DNA of 64,000 nucleotides from Brassica napus (lineage: Eukaryota > Streptophyta > Magnoliopsida > Brassicales > Brassicaceae), in assembly GCF_020379485.1 (NCBI RefSeq), contig NC_063436.1, positions 14,525,389 to 14,589,388 on the forward strand, written 5' to 3'. Under the pieces are notes generated by a model. That model had not been told where the DNA came from. It ran no database searches and saw only the letters and a list, made by a program, of their open reading frames with translations. Position 1 is the first letter of the stretch, and every line of letters starts with the position of its first letter. The position numbers and the translations under genes are program-made. Shown here piece by piece: positions 13,101 to 24,481 of this stretch.

Positions 13101-13350
13101 TACTACATCCGTTCCTAAAAGATAAACTTTTTAGTATTTTCACACATATTAAGAAAATATATTAAACTACCATAATAAATGTATCGTTTTCTGTAATTTT
13201 CAATTTTCAATAACTTTAACCAATAGTAATTTAATAAAGTCAATTAATTTTCTTGAAATTTACAATTTTTTCATAGAAACACACAAAAAAATACATCTTT
13301 CTGAAACAAACATTTTTTCTAAAAAGTCTATTAAAAAAATGAATGGAGTA
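13101..13350. mobile_element. Stowaway-type MITE
   Basis: The left end TACTACATCCGTTCCTAAAA and right end GAATGGAGTA form the familiar (TA)CTCCATCCGTTCC-type inverted repeat of Mariner-like Stowaway elements. The dinucleotide TA is present at each boundary. The 250-bp AT-rich interior also pairs near the ends (ACTTTTTAG and CTAAAAAGT). It has no coding capacity. A second, edge-lacking relative may start near 13449 (TATTCTTTCCGTTATAAAAT). Confidence 0.7.
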
Positions 13351-14269
13351 TAAAATTACATTTAATAAAAAATAAATCTATAGTTCAATTTTATAAAAAA
13401 ATAAATCACACCTAATATATATATAATTCTATTTTAATAGATAAGATTACTATTCTTTCCGTTATAAAATTTTAATTTGTCTTTAAAAATTGTTGTTTTA
13501 TATTTTTAATGTAAAATTTACATAAAATTCAATTTTAGTCCTTTTATTTTATTATATTAATTAAAGAGATAAAAATATATTTAATATGTGAATAAAAGAT
13601 AAAATTATATGTTTAAATGATCTATTGTCTCAAGTAAATCCACAAGGACTACAAATTGTTTTACTAGTATAATTTTCAACAGTGATATAATGTAAGTGAG
13701 TAATTATCACAAAAGTAGAGTAATTAACTCATCCAGTGTCGAGATGTGGTCGGCGAGGAACAAAACAAAAGACTGTTCATACGTCATACGTTTAAAACGA
13801 ACACCACATTTAAAATTTAGATAGATACTGCATGAAGATGCCATATGTCTTGAGACCAACATAATGAGCAGTTACAGTGCAAAAATGAATTGTTAGCTGT
13901 TATCAGTTTACGTCCACGCCATATGCCATGTAAGATCTACGCTATTACAAACAATATCCTATAACTAATTAATATCCACAGATCCATCAACTGATAAATA
14001 AATATCATAAGTTTAGAAAATAGTATAACTACAATGCCTGGCTTTTGCCTCTGGATTTATTCTCAAGATAAGAGAAAAGCTTACACAATTACACTAGAAC
14101 TCGAGTGTCGAGACAGACCTAAACACTAACATGAGTACATGACTGGAAAAAAAAAGAACAACAACAAAAATTTACAAGTTCGATTTATCTTTAACTTTAT
14201 AATAACTAGTTTCTTACTTTTTTCTTAAACACAACTGTAAAAGAAAACCATTACAAAATAAAAACAAAA
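13351..14269. other. Intergenic and 3' flank of the NHL gene
   Basis: AT-rich sequence. The part next to 14270 is probably the 3' untranslated region of the minus-strand NHL gene. A partial Stowaway-like end is visible near 13449. I see nothing else supportable. Confidence 0.4.
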
Positions 14270-14959
14270 CTAGACATCAACTTTACAAGTTGAAGGAGCG
14301 AGAAGAGGAACTTGACCATTAGAAGATCGATTAAATCTCATCCACACACCACACGTTGCATAAAATCCATACCGTCCAGTCATAATCGCACCAGTTTTCC
14401 AACGTAGCCTCCCTGTAACCACCACTCTCATTGAAACGAGACCGTAAGCTTCATCACTCTTCAACCCGTTAGCAACTTCCGGTGAAACCGGTATCCCGGC
14501 GCCGCCCAACACCGGAGCTATCACCACCGTTGATTTATGTCCTAGACGAAGCGGTGGAAGCTGAAGCGGGGGCGTTATTATCTGATCTTTGTAGGTAACG
14601 TACATGGACAGCTTGTCGTAGTGAATGGAGACTCTCCGGTTCGGGTTTCTGGCCAAGACGGAGAACTGGACGGAGGTTGAGATTAACGGCGGCGCCGTGA
14701 AGTTGAGGTCGTATATGGCGGCTCCTACGACGGTGAGGCGTGGCTTGTGTGGACGGTAGACGAGCCAGAGTATTAAAACGATGATACCTAGTAAGACGAG
14801 GATGGAAAAGATGGCGGCGCAGAATGCGCGGTAAGCATCTCCGCGGCCTCGTCGTCGTTGGCCGTCTTTGGAGTAAGACTCCGGCGTTGAAGAAGCGGAG
14901 GGAGCATGTTTGTGATCTGCTTTGGCTGCATGCTCAGCTTTTGCTTCTCCCTCTCCCAT
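14270..14959 (-). CDS. NDR1/HIN1-like (LEA-2 domain) membrane protein
   Basis: A single-exon gene of 229 aa. An upstream in-frame ATG at 15019 would add 20 residues, but MGEGEAKAEH at 14959 fits the family better. The N-terminus is hydrophilic (about residues 1-45). One strong transmembrane helix follows at roughly 46-68 (FCAAIFSILVLLGIIVLILW). It leads into YRPHKPRLTV and DLNFTAPPLISTSVQFSVLA and then NPNRRVSIHYD, the signature start of the LEA_2/harpin-induced domain in NDR1/HIN1-like proteins. These are plasma-membrane proteins linked to pathogen response and membrane-wall contact. The local neighbour is COG4; At4g01410 next to At4g01400 shows the same pairing by memory. Function beyond the family is not shown by the sequence. 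Confidence 0.9.
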   Translation of the reverse strand: MGEGEAKAEHAAKADHKHAPSASSTPESYSKDGQRRRGRGDAYRAFCAAIFSILVLLGIIVLILWLVYRPHKPRLTVVGAAIYDLNFTAPPLISTSVQFSVLARNPNRRVSIHYDKLSMYVTYKDQIITPPLQLPPLRLGHKSTVVIAPVLGGAGIPVSPEVANGLKSDEAYGLVSMRVVVTGRLRWKTGAIMTGRYGFYATCGVWMRFNRSSNGQVPLLAPSTCKVDV

Positions 14960-15754
14960 GGCTAATGTTATATTGGTGAAGAGTGAAGATAAGAAGCAAG
15001 AGGAGTTAAGTAGCTGCAAGTTTTTGTCTTGTTATGTTGAGTTGTGTTGCGTTCTAACAAGTAACTAAACACTTTTAGGAGTAAACACTAAACACTCTAT
15101 TTAGAGTACATTTTATTAATTATTTATCAACTTAAAAAGCTTTGAGTTGTAGTTAAGTAACTAATTATCTGTTCTTATTGATACAGAAGTACTTTCGTAA
15201 GAATCAAATCTCGGTGCAACCGTTCACGTGACAGAACTAATGGCTGTAAACGAATAATACCTATCAGTTTGCAAAGAAAAAAAATGTACTTTATGTGAAG
15301 GGATGTAATCTATATGGGCATATTAAAAGAAAAAATAATAAGCATATTGCGTATGCTTGAAAAAGTTAGTAATATAAACTCGTTTGGATGCCAGAGTTAA
15401 ACAAAGTTTAAGATGTCGATTAAGCAAATGGTCTACTCATTTCACAATTAATCATAAACTGTTTAAATAGTAAAGCAATTAAGGATACATCCATGAAGTG
15501 TATCCTTAAGGTAGAGTAAGTAAATTGGGTACCACAACATGTGTCATAGGTTTAGAAAAATACAACAGCCTATGACGTCCACATAGAAGAATCTGCTAGT
15601 TAAACACACCAACCGAGATACCCCACCGACACAGAGCACCGACTGACCGACATTGATGTGTCACAAATGTGGACTGAACTTCTGTTTCCATAATGGGCCT
15701 TAGTCATAAGCCCATATACATTGAGCCTACATCATTCCAGTTAGATATTTACCA
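14960..15754. other. NHL gene promoter and intergenic DNA
   Basis: This holds the upstream region of the minus-strand NHL gene, then unassigned sequence. Near 15695-15715 there are GGGCCT and AAGCCCAT words resembling plant site-II promoter motifs, but no gene start lies close enough to tie them to one. Confidence 0.3.
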
Positions 15755-16112
15755 CATCCGGTGGAAGCACCTTAGCCTATTGGTTATGGTTTAAAGGTTT
15801 CTACATCCAGATCTGAGGTTCAAATCCCAGATTATACAATTTTTTGCAGATTGTACAGGAAATCCAAGTTTCAATTCTCGGAGCAAGCGATTTATTCAAC
15901 AATTATACGATTACGGAAGAAAGGCTTACAAGAGTTTCTCAACATGGTGCAAGTAAATCCGGTCAGGCGTGATCTTCATAGAACGGCTCAAATGAGGCAG
16001 TTAGGCGTAGATCCTCATAAGGCAGGTAGTATTATCGGTAATCGAATCGTCTTTGTAATCTTTCTCATAATTGTAATATCTTAAATAAATCCTCGACAAA
16101 AAAAAAAGATTT
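15755..16112 (+). mobile_element. tRNA-derived SINE
   Basis: A TAGCCTATTGGTTATGG sequence near 15774 matches an RNA polymerase III A box. GAGGTTCAAATCCC near 15817 matches the B box, at tRNA-like spacing. A tRNA-unrelated body of about 250 bp follows and ends in an A-run at 16099-16108. An imperfect duplication (GATATTTACCA near 15745 and GATTTTTACTA just after the A-run, 9 of 11 matching) supports retroposition. The 77-codon open frame across the body is not considered real. Brassicaceae carry many such SINE families; which family this is was not determined. Confidence 0.75.
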
Positions 16113-17718
16113 TTACTATATTCTAAAAACCGGACGCCTACTTATCCGCCTCGATTTATACCAAATCAATCTTAAAACTGGATATCTGATTTTTATCCGT
16201 CTAGACCGTCTAGATGACCGCCTAACTGCCTAGACGACCGCCTAATCTATTTTATTATTTATTTTATTTTTTAATAATGTTTTATTTATCTATTTATTTT
16301 ATTTAAATTTTGATAAATATAATTTATATTCATAATTTTTTATACAGTCTTAGACATAAAAATATATTAATGTTATACATAATTAAATATTAACATGTGT
16401 TATAACATACTAAAGAATCTAAAAATTCTGCTCTGCATAATTTTTTATTAGTCTTCGATTTTCTTTTTAGACGCTATGTCCAACCCAACCGTCCGACTAG
16501 CGCTTAACACCTAACGCGTTTCCGAACAGCGGCTTTTTGCCTTTCTCGAACATTCCTTGACCGTACAACCCAAAATCAGGTGAGCAACCGTAAGTTTTCT
16601 ATTATATTTTAAATTTACAAGTTCCTAGAAATTTATGTTTAACTAATAGTTAATTTGTGTTACGAAATAGTCGAAATTAATGTAGATATGGTTTCGCTGC
16701 ATGAATTTCAGTACCGCCGATTTGGATTTTGTATTTTTTTTATAGAAAGTTTTTTTCAAAACCACAAATAAGCTACTTTAACCTTTTTTTTACATGTTTT
16801 GGAGATTGGAGCTTTTCCAATATTTGCTATCATTGGTATGCATAGACGTTTCAGATATCGGTAAAAACATCGGTTCCGTTGGATTGGGCATTTTGGATAT
16901 TGGGTTCAGTAAAAATTAGAAGATACATTTACTATCTAATTATTTTTGGTTCAGATAGTTTTAGATTCGGTTTAGTTCAAAAAATCAAACTAGAAATTAA
17001 AAAGATATTTGTAAAAATTTTGGTGCTCATTTAGTAATGGTTTGTTATTTCAGATAACTCAGATAATTTAGGATAAATATCAAATATTTTGAATAAAATA
17101 TCGAATAGTTAGATTAATTAAGATAACAATTTCAGATATTTCGGCTAAAAGATCCTGATACTTTCAGATTTTTTATGGTAGTTCGGATACTATATAATAA
17201 TTTAGTTATTAAAAAATTGATACTTTAATTTATTTTTAAATTATATATATATATATATATGTATATATAACTAATATTTTATATATTCGGATACCTGTTC
17301 AGTTTTTGATCCGGTTCCGATTTCGAAAAGTTCAGTTATGATTTTTTTGTCTAGACCTAATCACTAGTTATCCATTTTGATTCTCTCATTTTGATATTTG
17401 ACTTAAGTTTTAGTATTCTTTCTAGATTATTTGTCTCTGGCAGAAGACCTAGACTTTGTGTAAAATTTCATGATTTTAAATAATCAAAAATACAAAAGAC
17501 AAAAAAGAAAACTAATTGCTAAATTGTTATTTTTAACACAAAATATTCAGATTATAGCTATATATGACCCTGAAAGATCAGGCCTCTGATTTGAGCTTTT
17601 AGCATTATAGCTGAAGCCCATTTTCTAACATTTCATAGTGAAGAAGAGTTGCTTCATCTTCATTTCTCAGAAGCATTTATCATCAGATCTAAGTTTCGCC
17701 GATCACTAAATTACCACA
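16113..17718. other. Degenerate repeats and COG4 promoter
   Basis: Positions 16130-16530 contain short repeated phrases (CCGCCTAACTGCCTAGACGACC and relatives) of an unclassified dispersed repeat. Positions 16850-17340 are rich in GGTTC/TTCGG words (for example TCGGTTCCG, GATCCGGTTCCG), the degenerate type also present at 20.3, 46.5, 57.5 and 63.2 kb. A short ATATAT run lies at about 17246-17262. The last 150 bases are the likely promoter and 5' leader of COG4. Confidence 0.4.
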
Positions 17719-20122
17719 ATGCCATCGACTCCGATTAGATCGATGGCGGTTACAAGGCAGCCGGAGCTTGAACCAGACGACGCGTCGGTGGATTCGATAG
17801 ATTCCTCCACCGTGAAATTCGGTACACCGGAAGCGTTAGAGTACGTACGCTCGCTCACAGACGTAGGCGCGATGACGCGGCTCCTCCACGAATGCATCGC
17901 TTACCAACGCAGCTTGGATTCAGATCTCGACACGCTTCTCTCTCAGCGAACGGACCTGGATCGTAGCCTCCTCGACCTCCAGAAATCCGCTGAGATTCTC
18001 GAAATCGTCAAGGCGGACGCCGATCACATGCTCGGGAACGTTAGATCGACCTGCGATCTCGCGGATCAGGTGAGCGGCAAGGTGCGCGAGCTCGATCTCG
18101 CTCAGTCTCGCGTCAATGTGACTCTCTCGCGCATCGACGCGATTGTGGAGCGAGGGAATTGCATCGAAGGAGTGAAGACGGCTTTGGATTCGGAGGATTA
18201 CGAGTCCGCTGCGAAGTTCGTGCAGAGGTTTCTCCAGATCGATTCGCAGTATAAGGATTCTGGTTCTGATCAGAGAGAACAGCTTCTTGAGTCCAAGAAG
18301 CAGCTCGAAGGTATTGCGAAGAAGAAGCTGTTAGCAGCCATAGACCAAAGAGATCATCCTACGATTCTGAGATTCGTAAGATTATATTCTCCGTTGGGGA
18401 TGGAGGAGGAAGGTTTACAGCTCTACGTTGGTTACTTGAAGAAGGTGATTGCGATGAGAGGGAGGATGGAATATGAGAATGTGGTTGAGCTCATGGAACA
18501 AGGAGTCGAGCAAGTGAACTTCGTTGGATGTTTAACCAATTTGTTTAAGGACATTGTCATGGCTATTGAAGAGAATGACGAGATCTTGAGAGGTCTCTGC
18601 GGAGAAGACGGTGTTGTTTATGCGATATGTGAGTTGCAAGAGGAATGTGATTCTAGAGGCTCCTTGATCTTGAAGAAGTATATGGAGTTTAGGAAGCTAG
18701 CTAGGTTGGCTTCTGATGTCAACAATTCTCCAAATCTGAATCTGCTTGCTGGTGGTGCTTCTGAAGGACCAGACCCGAGAGAAGTAGAGCTCTACGTGGA
18801 GGAGATACTCTCTCTGATGCAGTTAGGTGAGGATTACACAGAGTTCATGGTGTCAAAGATCAAGTCTTTAACCTCGGTTGATGCTGAGTTGTTGCCAAGG
18901 GCTACGAAGGCGTTTAGAAATGGTAGCTTTAGCAAAGTGATTCAGGACGTGACGGGATTCTATGTGATACTAGAAGGGTTCTTTATGGTTGAGAATGTGA
19001 GGAAAGCTATAAGGATCGATGAGCATGTACCGGACAGTCTTACCACTTCAATGGTGGACGATGTGTTCTACGTGTTGCAGAGTTGTTTGAGGAGAGCGAT
19101 TTCGACTTCGAACATTAGCTCTGTGATTGCTGTGTTGAGCAATGCTGGTAGCTTGTTGGCGAATGATTACCATGAAGCTTTGCAGCAGAAGATTAGAGAG
19201 CCTAACCTTGGTGCTAGGTTGTTCTTGGGTGGTATCGGTGTGGAGAACACTGGTACTGAGATTGCAACTGCTTTGAACAATATGGATGTGAGCTGCGAGT
19301 ACATTCTTAAACTCAAACACGAAATCGAGGAGCAATGTACTGAGGTATGTACTCATACGTAATGATTAGCTTAAATTTAAATCTTAAGGAACAACAATCT
19401 GGAACCTGTTATAGGTAGTGATTTAGAACCGCTAAGTTATTTGCTAGATGTAAGTGGGTCTCACTTGTCTTGATCTCTTGTGCTGATCACAGGTGTTTCC
19501 TGCACCAGCAGATCGAGAGAGGATAAAGTCATGTCTCTCCGAGCTAGGCGAGTTAAGCAACACGTTCAAGCAGCTACTCAATTCAGGCATGGAACAGCTA
19601 GTAGCAACCGTAACACCAAGAATCCGTCCGGTTCTAGACACTGTAGCTACCATAAGCTACGAGCTGACAGAAACAGAGTACGCGGAGAACGAGGTGAACG
19701 ACCCGTGGGTCCAACGACTTCTCCACTCGGTGGAAACAAACGCTGCGTGGCTCCAACCGCTAATGACTTCAAACAACTATGACTCGTTTCTGCATCTCAT
19801 AATAGATTTCATAGTGAAGAGACTTGAAGTGATAATGATGCAGAAACGGTTTAGCCAGCTTGGTGGGCTTCAGCTAGACCGAGACACGAGGGCTTTGGTT
19901 AGCCATTTCTCGGGTATGACTCAGAGAACGGTGAGAGATAAATTCGCTCGGTTAACTCAAATGGCGACGATACTGAACTTGGAGAAGGTCTCAGAGATTT
20001 TGGACTTCTGGGGAGAGAACTCAGGACCTATGACATGGAGACTTACCCCTGCGGAGGTTAGACGGGTCTTGGGTCTTCGGGTCGAGTTTAAAGCCGAATC
20101 TATTGCTGCTCTCAAGTTGTGA
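17719..20122 (+). CDS. COG4: Conserved oligomeric Golgi complex subunit 4
   Basis: Two exons, 17719-19344 and 19493-20122, are joined by a 148-bp GT-AG intron and encode 751 aa, close to eukaryotic COG4 length. The N-terminal part (about 60-170) is a coiled-coil rich helical region. The middle shows SEDYESAAKFVQRFL, matching the SEDYEQAA block of animal COG4. Further on are SSMVDDVFYVLQ-like TTSMVDDVFYVLQSCL and, near the end, ARLTQMATILNLEKV followed by SGPMTWRLTPAEVRRVL, the most conserved COG4 C-terminal block. COG4 belongs to lobe A of the COG tether, which captures retrograde vesicles at the Golgi and binds SNAREs. Start chosen at the first in-frame ATG, MPSTPIRSMAV. By memory this is At4g01400. 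Confidence 0.96.
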
Positions 20123-20590
20123 TGTTACTTTCCTCTTTTATTTATGTTGTCAACCCACATATTATTACTCTGTTGGTGTATAACTTGTATTGCCCATAGT
20201 GCATGATCAACGGTTTTATTTTTTTCCTTTTTCTATATATCGAAACCACACGTATGACATAATATTTGTTGCATGGTCTCAAGCAGGGGTTGGTGAAAAA
20301 CCGAGATCCAGACTGAATCTGACTGATCTACTGTCAAATGGTATAAAAACATCCGAATTTTAAAGTGTTATTAACTAAATCTGAATTGATAACCAAAAAT
20401 TTCAAAAATTCTAAGTACCCGAAAAAATTCAAACAAGCCTACATGAAATTTTGAATTTTGTATCTAAAATAAGTATTTGAAAGATAAATAAGTACAGATG
20501 AAATCTATTCTATTATTTTCTCCAAAATAAAATTAAAAATTTTCTCCACTTTTGTTTCATTTTCATCTCCATAGAATAAAAATGAAATTA
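20123..20590. other. COG4 3' flank and unassigned DNA
   Basis: The 3' untranslated region of COG4 probably occupies the first 150 bases. Around 20285-20420 is a short degenerate stretch with ACCGAGATCC and CATCCGAATTTT words like those at 16.9 kb. Nothing else recognised. Confidence 0.35.
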
Positions 20591-20596
20591 TTTCAA

Positions 20597-20945
20597 AATA
20601 GAGTACTACTTGTAACGAGGTTCCAGACCTCCTTGCTATAGGAACAGGTAAGGAGCAACTGGTCCCTTGTTTCAACTTCCTGAGAGCAGACAACAGGTGG
20701 TGGAGATTTGGAGTCCCCGTGAAGCCAGCCTTGCTCTTGTAGGCAGCCTGTCTGCATTAGCAATCCACATATTAAAAGCCAATTTCGGAACAAAACCTTT
20801 GAACCATACGCAATCCACCCAAGCTTTCTTCTCTGATTTAGGTCTCGAGAATTCCCACGTAACTGCAGACGAGTAGACCGATGAAGAACTTCCTGTAACC
20901 TTCCATTCATATTCATAAGGAAACCACTTTCCATCAGAATCACTC
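20597..20945 (-). mobile_element. LINE fragment, zinc-binding (zf-RVT) region
   Basis: The minus strand reads WVDCVWFKGFVPKLAFNMWI and then ANADRLPTRARLASRGLQIS. A neighbouring frame adds QEVETRDQLLLTCSYSKEVW. Together this is the zinc-binding reverse-transcriptase C-terminal domain (PKxxFxxWxxxxxRLxTRxRL...C..C...ETxxHLLxxC) of plant LINEs. Only about 350 bp remain and a frame change breaks it, so it is inert. It lies at the junction between the COG4 block and the P1/IQD17 block. Confidence 0.8.
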
Positions 20946-21471
20946 AAATGCTGAGCCTACACCAAATATACGACAAACACTGTGTCATCCTTCACGCCAC
21001 CTACAGCAGCATTTTCGGCTTCTTTAATTTGTGGCTGTCGCCTCTTGTTCTGCGGTGACATTTCCTTCAGCGTCAACACCACAATGATGCAGTGACTAAG
21101 TCAGGCTTTGAAGTTTCCTCATAAAAACACAAAGTTTCAGTAATATCACTAGCTTGGACAGAAGCTTATAACCCCTAAGGTTAACATAATGCCTTAGCAC
21201 TGCAAAAAGGGATATTAAGATGAATCTTATATATTTGTAATCAAATTTTAGTTGTTTATATTATTATTCCATTTTAAGATCGAATTATCACTGCAAATTC
21301 AATAAGATAAACCTCATAAACCTTAATAATAATCGTGGAGGCGGTGCGAACTAAAGTAACTTGATATAACAAATGGAGCAAACAAACTGTATTAATGTCG
21401 AAAATGGCAAAACTGAAAATCTCAAACCAACTAAAGCAATAAAACATAGCAAGTGTAAAACAGGGAGACAA
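20946..21471. other. Unassigned spacer and P1 3' flank
   Basis: Positions 20990-21110 are less AT rich but code for nothing I recognise. The part next to 21472 is the presumed 3' untranslated region of the minus-strand P1 gene. Confidence 0.35.
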
Positions 21472-22288
<817 letters not shown>

Positions 22289-22328
22289 TCAGAATGCGAT
22301 TAGAAGTGGCGCCGCTTAAACACACAGA

Positions 22329-22420
22329 TTAGGGTTTTGCAATGCAGCCAAGGAGTGGATCGTCAATTATAAATAGAGCAAATCTACCGAAACTTTGTTG
22401 GGCCTATGGATGAAGGCCCA
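22329..22420 (-). promoter_or_regulatory. Telo-box and two site-II motifs upstream of P1
   Basis: Read on the minus strand, AAACCCTAA at 22329-22337 is a telo-box. TGGGCC (22399-22404) and GGCCCA (22415-22420) are site-II elements. This combination is established in plant ribosomal protein promoters, where TCP and telo-box factors drive expression in dividing cells. The spacing to the start codon at 22204 (125-215 bp) is typical. Confidence 0.7.
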
Positions 22421-22671
22421 TTTTGGAAACCTGACGTTTCGGCCTTATTTTTCGCGTGGCTTTTCTACAATATATCTCTCTATGCGAACATGCATCGGCC
22501 ATTGTTTCACTTTCAGCTGATGAGCATGAATTTACAGTTTTTAGAATGAAAATGTAACGCCTGATCACTCACGGCTAATGGACCATCCAAGCGTGCTCTC
22601 TCTTCCCGTGGGTTCCGTCTCGTTCCAACAGTTCGTTAATTTTTCAAAGCTCATGCAATACACCATCCGAC

Positions 22672-22781
22672 TTTTCTCCGTGTTTTAGCCTCACTTGCAC
22701 GGTATCGCTAATCACTTTTCGATAGGTTTTCTCCGTGTTTTAGCCTCACTTGCACGGTATCGCTAATCACTTTCCGATAGG
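22672..22781. repeat. 55-bp tandem duplication
   Basis: Two adjacent 55-bp copies, 22672-22726 and 22727-22781, both start TTTTCTCCGTGTTTTAGCC and end CGATAGG. I see only one mismatch between them (CTTTTCGATAGG against CTTTCCGATAGG). The near identity implies a recent duplication. No function is evident. Confidence 0.85.
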
Positions 22782-23159
22782 TCACTCATCCTTTCACTAC
22801 TCCAACTCAATCCCACTTAATTTGGAGTTCTAAACCGATGTATGACGAAAAAAGTAAATCAACTTTGAGTGACATAGATAGTCAAATCAATTCTTTTTTT
22901 TTTGAAAAAGATTTCTACCTACACCAACTATTGGGTAATGTATCTAAAACCATCTGAAAAACTAAAATGTTTCTCAAATTACATAAACTCTATTAAATAT
23001 ATCAAATTCATCGTAATGGGTCTAATTAGATCAAATAAGAACTCTTTGGGGTCGAATCAAATTTTTGAAAAAATTAAAAGGTGGGTTGCCACTCTCACGC
23101 TCACAGCCAAAGAACTAGCCATGAACAAAATCGAGTACACATTGGTTCGAAAGACCACC

Positions 23160-23252
23160 ATGACCTCCCTCCCTCCCTACGATTTCATCATCGTCGGAAC
23201 CGGAGTATCCGAGTCCATTATTGCTGCCGCCGCTTCCTCCTTCTCATCATAG
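23160..23252 (+). pseudogene. Rab escort protein (REP) N-terminal fragment
   Basis: The short frame reads MTSLPPYDFIIVGTGVSESI followed by IAAAASS. The DFIIVGTGVSESIIAAA core matches the start of Rab escort proteins, the GDI/CHM relatives that present Rab GTPases for prenylation; GTGxxESIIAAA separates REP from GDI. The frame then stops and no downstream exons are recognisable, so this is an isolated gene fragment. Just downstream (23257-23330) is a diverged copy of a segment also found at 22585-22660. Confidence 0.55.
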
Positions 23253-23679
23253 GCCATCCACGCCCGCTCTCTCGTCCCGTGGATTCCATCCCGTTCTAAC
23301 GGTTCGTTAATTTTTCAAAGCTTTGCAATAGTGAAAATGTAACGAGCAATAGTCAAATTTGATTAAAAATTGATAGTAAAGCTATCATTTTGATGTTTTT
23401 TCAAAAAGATTTTATCACTATAGTTAACATGATAATGCATTTATTAATAAATATTTGTAAAATAGTTACGTTCGCTTATACAGGTAAAATACTTAGTTAT
23501 ATAACTAATAACTAATGCCAGATTTATTATTGCAATTGGATTCTTTAGATATATGTAAATATATTTTTTCTTTGTTAGAAACTAATTAGTAACGTATGTA
23601 TCAGTTTAAGGGAGATGATTATATGCTCTAAACCCAAAAGAAAAACATCTCCACAGAAGAAAAGAGATACAAAGAAACA
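23253..23679. other. Diverged duplicate segment and DEFL promoter
   Basis: 23257-23330 repeats 22585-22660 (both contain GTTCGTTAATTTTTCAAAGC). From about 23510 the sequence resembles upstream DNA of the second defensin-like gene (shared TTGCAATTGGATTCTTTAG and ACTAATTAGTAACGTAT), so the promoter was copied along with the gene. Confidence 0.6.
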
Positions 23680-24003
23680 ATGCCAGCACAGAAGATTCAA
23701 CTTGCTTGTTTGATCCTGATCCTAGCTTTTTTTCTTCTATTTTCTCGATCAACTGGTAATATATATTTTCTTCCTCTACTTCTTCATAATTGAATGATAT
23801 AATAAAATGAACTGATTCGGATTATTTATTTTTAAATAAACTTTTCAGCTACATGTCACTATAGATTCCCTCCCTCAGGCCCTTGTAAGCATGATGACGG
23901 CTGCAAGAACGTGTGCACAAAGCCTCCTGAAGTTCCAAAATTTCTAGCGTGCATTACTTCTGCCCCAATGTTTGGCAAATGTTGTTGTTTAGTAAGACCA
24001 TAG
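23680..24003 (+). CDS. Defensin-like cysteine-rich secreted peptide (copy 1)
   Basis: Two exons, 23680-23755 and 23849-24003, with the intron splitting the signal-peptide end, give 76 aa. Residues 1-25 (MPAQKIQLACLILILAFFLL...) form a signal peptide. The mature part has eight cysteines in the order C, C-x5-C-x3-C, C and a CCC triplet (KCCCL), with spacing typical of plant DEFL/LCR families. Such peptides act outside the cell in defence or reproductive signalling. A sister gene lies at 26654-26976 with the same intron position and shared 5' flank. No known member was matched, so the specific role is unknown. Confidence 0.8.
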
Positions 24004-24481
24004 CTGGTCTAATGACACATCAATATATTTGTCATTACCTATTACAAGATTTAAAATCAATATTAAAAAAATTGTTTGCCTCATTCTTTAAATGTTCCAC
24101 TAGAAGGTCAAATACCAACTGATTATCACCATAGTTTCTGAGTATGATTGCTTTATCTCCTGGTCTTGTGTTCAGGTCAAGAGAAAGGTTACACACTTCA
24201 AGAAGAGTTTAAAACACACGTTTGCTCAGAAATAAACGAGCAGATATTAGAGATCAATCTTTCTAACCTTAGTGCATGATTTCTTCATTCATAAAAGTCT
24301 TTTGTACTTTTCTCCATAGGTTTAATGAAAATTGTATTTGATAAAACTATAGATTCTACATATCACAGAGATATAAAAAATAAGAAGAACCATTATCTCT
24401 TCAACGATCCCACAAGAAAACAAAATGTTATTTATCTATTAAAGTTCTATCTTGTGTGCAGCAGTGAATAGTGATCTGAGA
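24004..24481. other. DEFL 3' flank, unassigned
   Basis: Downstream of the first defensin-like gene. The 24175-24290 stretch is somewhat coding-like, but no frame can be matched to a family. Nothing else seen. Confidence 0.3.

Noticed and set aside
15772..15835. Possible tRNA gene from A- and B-box matches
   Set aside because: The sequence does not form an acceptor stem or clean anticodon arm; it is the head of a SINE.
15851..16084. 77-codon plus-strand frame
   Set aside because: It lies in the body of a tRNA-derived SINE and matches no protein.
19480..19782. 100-codon plus-strand frame rich in Arg and Ser
   Set aside because: Shadow frame of COG4 exon 2.
22660..22790. Possible CRISPR-like array from the 55-bp repeat
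   Set aside because: Only two directly adjacent copies with no spacers, in a plant nuclear genome.
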